Shown one piece after another: positions 58,505-64,000 of a stretch of 64,000 nucleotides of DNA; position 1 is the stretch's first letter; every line of letters starts with the position of its first letter. The stretch is from VRUE01 sp963716245. GTDB lineage: Bacteria; Actinomycetota; Thermoleophilia; Solirubrobacterales; 70-9. Below the pieces are notes generated by a model that was given only the letters and a program-made list of their open reading frames with translations, was not told the origin of the DNA and did not search any database. The position numbers were made by a program, and so were the translations under genes. Where the stretch lies: the NCBI GenBank assembly GCA_963716245.1, contig OY970300.1, positions 992,001 through 1,056,000 on the forward strand. Reading direction: 5' to 3'.

Positions 58505-59125
58505 ATGGAACTCATTCAGGGGATCGCCGGAGAGCTGCAACCGGGCCCCTATGTCGACTGCCCGGAGGAAGGCTGCGTCTACACCCTGCAGGAGGGGGTC
58601 TTGATCCGCCATCACCGCGGTGTCGACCATGTGATCGGGACGGAGGCCGTCGTCGTCGACAGTGCCGATGTCCCCGTCCACGAGCGCCCGCGCCTGCACC
58701 GGATCGCGCGGATGCTCGTGGAGAGCGCCGCGACGGCGCGCCTCGCAAGTCCCTTCGTCGTCTTCGTGCCGCGCGAGGGAGACAGCGCGGCGGATGGGAT
58801 TCGGGCTGGCTCGGGCATCGTCGGCGCGTCGCTTCCCGACGCTGAGCTCGTCCTCGTCTACTACGAGGGCGCCCGCTACGGGCAGTCGGAGATGGCACGC
58901 CTCGCCGACCGCGTCTTCTACGCGCACGGATATCTCGTCGACCGCAGCGAGACGGTTGCGCGCATGACGCTGCCGCCAGGCTCGCTGGTAGAGGTCGGGA
59001 CCTTCGACCCACCGAGCGGCACGATCGCGCCAATCGATGCTCATGCCGAAGCGGCTCTGGCCGCCTGGCTGGGCAGCGAAATACTCGACCCTGCCGAGCT
59101 ATGCCGCAGTCGGGGTGCTCCCTGA
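58505..59125 (+). CDS. Hypothetical protein preceding the Cas4-like nuclease
   Basis: 206 residues from ATG 58505 behind AAGGGAGGTTCAG. 'GVLIRHHRGVDHVIGTEAVVVDSADVPVHERPRLHRIARMLVESAATARL', 'FVVFVPREGDSAADGIRAG' and 'ADRVFYAHGYLVDRSETVARM'. An alpha/beta protein of unknown family. It overlaps the nuclease gene, so the two are probably made together. Confidence 0.55.
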   Translation: MELIQGIAGELQPGPYVDCPEEGCVYTLQEGVLIRHHRGVDHVIGTEAVVVDSADVPVHERPRLHRIARMLVESAATARLASPFVVFVPREGDSAADGIRAGSGIVGASLPDAELVLVYYEGARYGQSEMARLADRVFYAHGYLVDRSETVARMTLPPGSLVEVGTFDPPSGTIAPIDAHAEAALAAWLGSEILDPAELCRSRGAP

Positions 59126-60071
59126 TGGTGCCTTGGTCTCGATCGCCGCGGCCAGTGACGCCGGGGAGTTGGTCGGGTTGAGTGCCCTCGCGTCTCCACC
59201 CGACGACCTGCGCGTCGCCCCGTTGTCGGTGCCGCTGCAGCTGCCGGCGCGCCGCTACGGTCGCCGCTTCCGGCTGCAGTCGCTCTCGCCGGCGAGCATC
59301 CGCGCCTTCGAGAAGTGCCCGGAGGCATTTCGGCGCCAGTACCTCCTGGGGGAGAAGGTGCCGCCGAATCTGTCCATGACCCTTGGCTCGGTGGTCGGCG
59401 ACACCCTCGCCCACTATTTCCAAGGTCGGATCGGCGGGCGCCCGCCCACCCCGGCGGATCTCGACGACCTGGTGCTCGAGCTGTTCGCCGCGAAGATCGT
59501 CGAAACCGTGCTCGGTGATGAGGATGACCCGGAGCTGGGTAAGCGCCAGTGCCGGTCGGCCGTCGCCGACTACTTGACCGAGATCGCCCCACATGTCGAG
59601 CCGATCTCGGTCGAGCGTCGTGCCAGCTTCCGCTTCGCGGAGGAGCAGGAATGGCGCTTCGTCTGCTACTTCGACCTGGAGTGCGCGCACGAGCTCGCAG
59701 ACCTGAAGTTCGGCCGCTCGGAGGTCAAGGAGGAGCGGGCTGACCGAGATCTGCAGGCGACTGCGCAGACCTTCATGCGTTGGGCAGAGCGGAACCCAGC
59801 GAAATTCGCTTTCCACACCGCGACGCTCGAGCGCCCCGATGAAGGCCCGCGGTGGCAAGTCGTCCCGGCCCCGCGCAGTGTCACCCAGTTGGTCGCGTTC
59901 CAGCATCGCGTCGCTCGCGTCGCGCGGCTGATCGCCCACCTCGATCAGACCGAGCCCGCCGAGTGGCCGTTGTCCTCGGACCTCGGCTGGTGGTGCGCGC
60001 CGCGCATCGGCGGGGAGGGCTGCCCCCACTGGGAGCGCTGCCCCGTGGGTGCCACCTCGGCCCCGGCCTGA
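59115..60071 (+). CDS. Cas4/RecB-like PD-(D/E)XK nuclease with candidate Fe-S cysteines
   Basis: About 318 residues; GTG 59115 is the most likely start (TTG 59133 also possible; the frame opens at ATG 59037 inside the previous gene). N-terminal 'LSPASIRAFEKCPEAFRRQYLLG' is the RecB/Cas4-type opening helix with a Cys. The nuclease motifs are 'YFDLE' (Asp) and 'LADLKFG' (DxK) followed by 'DLQATAQTF' at the usual Q/Y helix. The C-terminus 'WWCAPRIGGEGCPHWERCP' gives three more Cys, enough for a [4Fe-4S] cluster as in AddB/Cas4. It is a plausible exonuclease partner for the RecT-like protein. Confidence 0.78.
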   Translation: MLPDGALVSIAAASDAGELVGLSALASPPDDLRVAPLSVPLQLPARRYGRRFRLQSLSPASIRAFEKCPEAFRRQYLLGEKVPPNLSMTLGSVVGDTLAHYFQGRIGGRPPTPADLDDLVLELFAAKIVETVLGDEDDPELGKRQCRSAVADYLTEIAPHVEPISVERRASFRFAEEQEWRFVCYFDLECAHELADLKFGRSEVKEERADRDLQATAQTFMRWAERNPAKFAFHTATLERPDEGPRWQVVPAPRSVTQLVAFQHRVARVARLIAHLDQTEPAEWPLSSDLGWWCAPRIGGEGCPHWERCPVGATSAPA

Positions 60072-60095
60072 GCGCGGCCAATCACAGCCCGCGCT
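60071..60095 (+). promoter_or_regulatory. Leader hairpin
   Basis: AGCGCGG (60071-60077) pairs with CCGCGCT (60089-60095); a second small pair AGGCA/TGCCT follows. CGAAAGGAATCCACC and ATG 60141 come next. Confidence 0.35.
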
Positions 60096-60140
60096 TCCAG
60101 GCACATCGCTGCCTCAACCACTTACCGAAAGGAATCCACC

Positions 60141-60611
60141 ATGAGCATGATTCGTTTCGTCGCCATCGTCCCCGACCAGGGATCGGCCTACTACCGCGAA
60201 CCGGGCGGAGGGCTGATTCAGGTCCCCATGCTCGCGGACGGCACTGTCGTCGTTCCCGAGCCGGGCGTCTTCAAGGGTGGGGACGAAGGCGAAGTTGATT
60301 GGCTCTGCGCCTTCGAATCAGAGGCCGAAGCAGAGTCGGTCAGGGCAGTCGAGAGGGCGTTGCAAGCCATCCCCGACGACCTTGCCGACGCCATAGCGCC
60401 CCACCGCTTCAACCTGAGCATCCAGCTGGGGGTCGACGAGATGCGCACACCCGAGCACGTAGTCAACGCTCTGCGACAGGCCGCAGACGCGATCGAGGCT
60501 GGCGACGAACTCAACGGCCCCATTTACACCGCCAGTGGCGATGCCAACCCCGGTCACTACACAGGCTGCCTACCGGGGCGGGGCAAGGGGACGGGGAGAA
60601 CGACGAGATGA
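60141..60611 (+). CDS. Hypothetical protein
   Basis: 156 residues from ATG 60141 behind GAAAGGAATCCACC. 'IRFVAIVPDQGSAYYREPGGGLIQVPMLADGTVVVPEPGVFKGGD' beta-rich start, then a helix 'FESEAEAESVRAVERALQAI' and 'TPEHVVNALRQAADAIEAGDEL'. Not recognised. Confidence 0.55.
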   Translation: MSMIRFVAIVPDQGSAYYREPGGGLIQVPMLADGTVVVPEPGVFKGGDEGEVDWLCAFESEAEAESVRAVERALQAIPDDLADAIAPHRFNLSIQLGVDEMRTPEHVVNALRQAADAIEAGDELNGPIYTASGDANPGHYTGCLPGRGKGTGRTTR

Positions 60612-60639
60612 GCCGCCTCCCGACGCGGGGGTGCCGCCC

Positions 60640-61869
60640 ATGAACATCGTTCTGTCCTACGGCCTCGGCGTCGACAGCACCGCCCTCCTGCTGCGCTGGC
60701 TCGAAGACCCCGATTCGCGGGATTTCTCTCTCTCAGAACTGCTGGTAGTCACCTCGATGACGGGAGACGAGTGGCCGCAAACCGGTGTCCTGGTGGAACA
60801 CCACGTTCTCCCTCGCCTTCGCGGAGCCGGAGTTCGCTTCGCGCAGGTTGCTCGAGGGGGTCGCCTGCAGGACGAAGGCATAGTCGTCTTGGACGACACG
60901 GATTCCCCGCGCCGCCTTCATCTCGCCGGGGCATACAAGCTCTCAGAAGAGATGACGGCGGCTGGAACCGTTCCCCAGGCGAGCGGCAACCGCCTCTGTT
61001 CGATGAAGTTCAAGGGCTGGGTGATCGACACCTACCTCGAGCACTACGCCCCCGAGGCCACGCGCCATGCCTTCGGCTATGAGGCGGGCGAGGTATCTCG
61101 GGCCAATCGCTGCGCCGAGAACATGCCTGGCCGGCTGGCTTTCGGATTCGGCAAGTCTGAGGCGGGACGAGCCCGCCGCGCCACCGAATACGACACGCCG
61201 CATCGCCGCGCCGAGTTCCCGCTGATCGAATGGGACTGGGACCGGGAGGCGTGTCAGCGCTACATCGAGCAGGTCACTGGCGTTCCCGACTGGCCCAAGT
61301 CGGCCTGCGTCTACTGCCCGTTCGCGTTGACCAGTCGGGCGGGGCGCGAGCGGTCCCTTTCTCGCTACGACACTCGGCCTGAGAGCGCACTTGAATCCCT
61401 GATGCTCGAGAGGCGGTCGCTGTGCCTGAATCCCCGCGGAGGCCTTATCGCGGGCAAGCGACTCGATGAGCTGGTCGCTGCAGAGCGTCCCGAGATCGCA
61501 ACCGCGTTCGAGAGGCGTCTGGACGAGGAGCCTCATTCGGTCTATGAGGTCAAACGAGTTTGGCTGCCGAAGGCCAGCGACCCCGAGAAGGTGGGCACCG
61601 TCTACCGAGACCTGCGCGTGCTCGAGACCGGAACGCGCCGCCAGTGCGAGTCGATGGTGAGGAAGCGGGGAGAGGTCGACGACGCCGATGGGATCGAGCG
61701 CGTGTATCGCCTACGACCTGGTCAGACGCTCCCGAAGCGGGAGCATTTCTTCGTCGCAGGGCCAGCCGGCGCCAAGCCCAAGGTACGCCCTGGGTTCAGC
61801 AGCGCTTGGGAGCAGCTCGACCATGAGCAGCTGATCCTCGCGGAAGATGGTCAGCTTGCCCCGGCTTAG
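60640..61869 (+). CDS. PAPS-reductase-like PP-loop ATPase (adenine nucleotide alpha-hydrolase family)
   Basis: 409 residues from ATG 60640 (GTG 60631 possible). The PP-loop reads 'SYGLGVDSTALLL' at residues 5-17. Further on are 'RLCSMKFKGWVI' near residue 120, then 'ACVYCPFAL' (CxxC, about 222), which resembles the Cys pattern of DndC/TtcA-like members more than the classic sulfate-reducing ECGLH. Known family members adenylylate a substrate, often before sulfur transfer to nucleotide or RNA/DNA. It sits among replication genes with no cysteine-synthesis neighbours, so a DNA or tRNA modification role is more likely than sulfate assimilation. Confidence 0.78.
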   Translation: MNIVLSYGLGVDSTALLLRWLEDPDSRDFSLSELLVVTSMTGDEWPQTGVLVEHHVLPRLRGAGVRFAQVARGGRLQDEGIVVLDDTDSPRRLHLAGAYKLSEEMTAAGTVPQASGNRLCSMKFKGWVIDTYLEHYAPEATRHAFGYEAGEVSRANRCAENMPGRLAFGFGKSEAGRARRATEYDTPHRRAEFPLIEWDWDREACQRYIEQVTGVPDWPKSACVYCPFALTSRAGRERSLSRYDTRPESALESLMLERRSLCLNPRGGLIAGKRLDELVAAERPEIATAFERRLDEEPHSVYEVKRVWLPKASDPEKVGTVYRDLRVLETGTRRQCESMVRKRGEVDDADGIERVYRLRPGQTLPKREHFFVAGPAGAKPKVRPGFSSAWEQLDHEQLILAEDGQLAPA

Positions 61870-62035
61870 AGCTGGCCTCGCGCGAGGCGCGTCTCAGCCC
61901 TGGCCCGATCGAGGCCGAGCCCGCCGAGAGGGTCGTAGTCCTGGGATCTCGGCTGGTGTGACGCCCCCGCCGGCGCTTGCCGCACTTCGCGACGAGTAGC
62001 CCGAAGTTACCCCGATTCGTTGAAGGAGGAATTCG

Positions 62036-62437
62036 ATGGAGGCTGCAACAGCAGCACCACAATCGACGATTGCCCTAACCGAGGCACCGCAGCACCTGAG
62101 GGCCCTTGAGAGGGCCAACAAAGTGCGGCTTGCGCGGGCTGAGCTGAAGCGCGCGATCGCGCGAGGCGACACGGATGCGGCGGATGTAGTTCGCCGCTGC
62201 CCATGGGAAGCCACGAGCATGACGATCTCCGAGCTGCTGGCCAGCCAGCGGCGCTGGGGGCGTACCCGCGCTCGCAAGTTCTTGATGCCGCTCTTGATCG
62301 GTGAGAACAAGCAGCTCGGGACGCTCACCGAGCGGCAGCGTCGCCTTGTTGTGAGAGAGCTCGTGAAACGCTCGGCAAGCGGTTCGAGAGAGACCTCAGT
62401 TCGCGGGCGGGACCAGGGTGAGCCCAGCCACGCTTGA
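62036..62437 (+). CDS. mIHF-like DNA-binding protein
   Basis: 133 residues from ATG 62036 behind TGAAGGAGGAATTCG. 'LRALERANKVRLARAELKRAIARGD', 'MTISELLASQRRWGRTRARKFLMPLLI' and 'LTERQRRLVVREL' follow the mIHF pattern closely, including the helix-two-turn-helix-like G-R-x-R-A region. It is near the normal mIHF length with short tails. It is the second mIHF-like protein in the window. The leader 61870-62035 shows no gene. Confidence 0.75.
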   Translation: MEAATAAPQSTIALTEAPQHLRALERANKVRLARAELKRAIARGDTDAADVVRRCPWEATSMTISELLASQRRWGRTRARKFLMPLLIGENKQLGTLTERQRRLVVRELVKRSASGSRETSVRGRDQGEPSHA

Positions 62438-62750
62438 GCGAAGCGAGCTGGAGATGACGCTGAAGGAGGAGCGTCTCAGCGTCGTTCGCATCGACGGTGC
62501 TCGCCACAGCCTGATCTGGGCCTATGACCGCGGTCGCTCCGTCAGCGTCCTTCTCGACCGCCCCGAGCAGGGCGGCGAGAAGCTCGCTCGCCTCATCGGT
62601 GCCTTCTGGCCCGATGAGGACTTCGATGTCGTCGAGGCGCTAGCCGCCGACTACGAAGCGCATTACGTCACGTGCCCGCGTGCGGAGCGGATCCGCCCAC
62701 GGCCTGTCGAGTCCGCCGACCTGGCGCCGGCGGCGCCCGGTGCGCCGTGA
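62418..62750 (+). CDS. Hypothetical small protein
   Basis: 110 residues from GTG 62418 (ATG 62454 alternative), overlapping the mIHF-like gene by 20 nt. 'LSVVRIDGARHSLIWAYDRGRSVSVLLDRPEQGGEKLARLIGAFWPDEDFDVVEALAADYEAHY'. Compact alpha/beta. Not recognised. Stop overlaps the next start. Confidence 0.5.
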   Translation: MSPATLERSELEMTLKEERLSVVRIDGARHSLIWAYDRGRSVSVLLDRPEQGGEKLARLIGAFWPDEDFDVVEALAADYEAHYVTCPRAERIRPRPVESADLAPAAPGAP

Positions 62751-63046
62751 AGGTCCTGCGGCCCGTCGGCGCCGAGCTGGCGCGGCGGTTCGGCGCCCAT
62801 GTGAGACTCGCCCCGCTCTCCGAGGTCCCCGCGGCGATCGCGCCGCGGCTGGCGGAGCTGCGGCACCTCTGTGCCCCGCAAGACTCGCTGGCCCTCGCCG
62901 CTCGCGCCGACGGCGTGATCTTTGGGCTCTTCGATGGTGAGGAGGCGCTGCGACACCTGCGCTTCTCGGCCGAGGGTGAGGTTGCCCGCGGCACCGGGGA
63001 GCCGCCGCTCTACGTCTCCACCGTCGAAGAGCTGCCGCCGTTCTGA
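62747..63046 (+). CDS. Hypothetical small protein
   Basis: 99 residues from GTG 62747. 'KVLRPVGAELARRFGAHVRLAPLSEVPAAIAPRLAELRHLC' and 'LFDGEEALRHLRFSAEGEVA'. Not recognised. Confidence 0.5.
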   Translation: MKVLRPVGAELARRFGAHVRLAPLSEVPAAIAPRLAELRHLCAPQDSLALAARADGVIFGLFDGEEALRHLRFSAEGEVARGTGEPPLYVSTVEELPPF

Positions 63047-63157
63047 GCGGCGCACCCGGGCGCGCCCCTGCGCCCCCCGGCGACCCGCGCCGGCATCCAT
63101 CCATCGGCCTCGGGCGCCTCGGCGCTCGCACGGGCCCGAACAAGAAGGAGGAGCACC

Positions 63158-64000
63158 TTGAGCGAGACGGCAACCGCTCCGGCGCCCAGTCTGCCGGGCA
63201 TGCCTGCGCCGCCGCCGACCCCGGCGCGCGGCAGGGCGGTCGGCGAGCGTCGCCGCGAGCAGCGGGCCCGAGAAGCCGCCGCGGCGCAGCGCGAGCTGGC
63301 CGCGCGCTTCGGCAGCGCCCGCCCCCGACATGAGGCGCCGCTCGGCTTCCGCTTCACCCTGCAGGGAGTCGAGCGCTCCGCCCTCGGACCCAATCAGCTG
63401 CTGCGGCGCTCGGTCTTGGTCCGTCCCTACGTCCGCGAGGTATTCGCACTCGGGATTATGGCCCGCGAGGGCAGCTGGCGCAGCGAGCGCAGCTTCCAGG
63501 TCCCCGGTGCCGACGTCCGCGCCGTACAGGCGGTGCTCGACCTGATCCCGGCCGAGATCCCCTATACCAAGGGAGCCTGGGAGGCGCAGAACCGCCGCGC
63601 CACCACGCGCCAGGAGAAGCTCGCCACGGAGCTCGGCAGGCTCGGCTTCGCGAAGCCGCGGGTCGAGGTCCGAGAGCACGGCGAGGAGGAGGGCCCGCTG
63701 GCGCAGATGGCGGTTGTGCTGCGCGCCAACGACGCCGGCGGCCTCTTCGGGCGGATCCTCACCCGCCCGGTCGGCTGGCTCTCGGATGAGTGCCCGGTCA
63801 ACGCCTGGCCGCTCGAGACGCCGCGCCCGCCCGAAGCGATGCTGGTCCACGAGGCCCTCGAGCTCGCCCATCAGATGCGCGAGGCCGAGATCGAGGTCGA
63901 CGACCCCGAGGCGATTCTCGAGCCGCTTGAGGCGCTCGCCCGCGAGCATCTGGTCGCCCGCCGGGTCCCGGGCCTGCCCGGGCTCGCCGAAGTCGTGCAC
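63158..64000 (+). CDS. Hypothetical protein running off the window (TTG start)
   Basis: The frame is open for 281 codons from TTG 63158 to the right edge, with AAGGAGGAGCACC as binding site; no ATG fits better. Product begins '(M)SETATAPAPSLPGM', with a basic helix 'GERRREQRAREAAAAQRELAARFG', then 'VRPYVREVFALGIMAREGSW', 'DVRAVQAVLDLIPAEIPYTKGAW' and an acidic helical end ('EALELAHQMREAEIEVDDPEA'). Not recognised. The opposite-strand open frame here is its shadow. Confidence 0.6.
   Translation, partial: MSETATAPAPSLPGMPAPPPTPARGRAVGERRREQRAREAAAAQRELAARFGSARPRHEAPLGFRFTLQGVERSALGPNQLLRRSVLVRPYVREVFALGIMAREGSWRSERSFQVPGADVRAVQAVLDLIPAEIPYTKGAWEAQNRRATTRQEKLATELGRLGFAKPRVEVREHGEEEGPLAQMAVVLRANDAGGLFGRILTRPVGWLSDECPVNAWPLETPRPPEAMLVHEALELAHQMREAEIEVDDPEAILEPLEALAREHLVARRVPGLPGLAEVVH

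Noticed and set aside
59115..60071. Cas4 of a CRISPR system
   Set aside because: No cas1, cas2, effector or array nearby; neighbours are RecT and helicase, so a recombination role fits better.
60640..61869. CysH sulfate-assimilation enzyme or full Dnd/Ssp system
   Set aside because: The classic CysH C-terminal motif is absent, and no dndB/D/E or sspB/D-like genes are seen around it.
62663..64000. Long minus-strand frame at the right edge
   Set aside because: Antisense to the well-supported gene starting at 63158 and to the genes just before it; the sequence lacks any domain.

Overview
The window is GC-rich actinobacterial DNA. Products such as SHOCT, DUF7144, DUF6325, DUF6457 and mIHF-like proteins suggest Actinomycetota, probably class Thermoleophilia (Solirubrobacterales); the class is an inference. 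It splits into a chromosomal left part (1 to about 14.8 kb) and a long mobile region (about 14.9 kb to the right edge).

Chromosomal part. 1-4.3 kb is a molybdenum-cofactor locus: the end of a MOT1-type molybdate transporter, a DUF6457 gene, divergent mobA, then moeA, a fused moaD-moaE, moaC and mog in one tight operon. 4.3-5.6 kb holds a secreted trypsin-like protease and a small secreted protein with its own promoter and terminator. 5.6-8.7 kb is a cluster of membrane and stress-type small proteins, three carrying a C-terminal SHOCT motif. 8.7-14.1 kb holds a frameshifted AI-2E family transporter, a metallo-hydrolase, a membrane phosphodiesterase and a DUF2252 protein. A VapBC-type toxin-antitoxin pair ends the block; its toxin appears to start at CTG.

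Integration boundary. Two 67-bp direct repeats (14868-14934 and 17463-17529, 65/67 identical) are 3' halves of a class II tRNA-Leu(GAG) on the minus strand, ending at the anticodon loop. Paired short repeats lie just inside each copy, and the interval holds the C-terminal stub of a tyrosine recombinase. This reads as a 2.6-kb relict element, with a larger element joined at the second copy. The intact tRNA-Leu should lie beyond the right edge.

Transfer module (19-42 kb). In order: a large secreted protein, a sigma factor fused to a zinc-finger, membrane and extracellular tail, a coiled-coil membrane protein, a TcpC/VirB8-like protein, a small two-helix VirB2-like protein, TcpE, a VirB4 ATPase, a VirB6/TrbL-like channel protein, a second membrane protein, and a two-domain peptidoglycan hydrolase. 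Then come unrelated cargo genes and a 1351-residue protein joining a VirD4/TraG-type coupling ATPase to a replication-relaxation (winged helix plus PD-(D/E)XK-like) domain. A NERD nuclease-like protein follows. No classical relaxase is visible, so the fusion is the most interesting candidate for an unusual transfer-initiation factor.

Replication, recombination and accessory module (43-64 kb). An 815-bp non-coding stretch carries helically phased repeats and a strong promoter and may be an origin or control site. After it come about 30 mostly small same-strand genes. Recognisable ones are a RepB-type primase with a CHC2-like zinc finger, two mIHF-like proteins, a lipoprotein thermonuclease, a UvrD-type helicase, a RecT/Bet-type annealing protein, a Cas4/RecB-like nuclease with Fe-S-type cysteines, and a PAPS-reductase-like PP-loop enzyme. 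The rest are unknown, and many are preceded by a short GC-rich hairpin next to the ribosome binding site. The overall picture is an integrative and conjugative element with its own priming and recombination functions.
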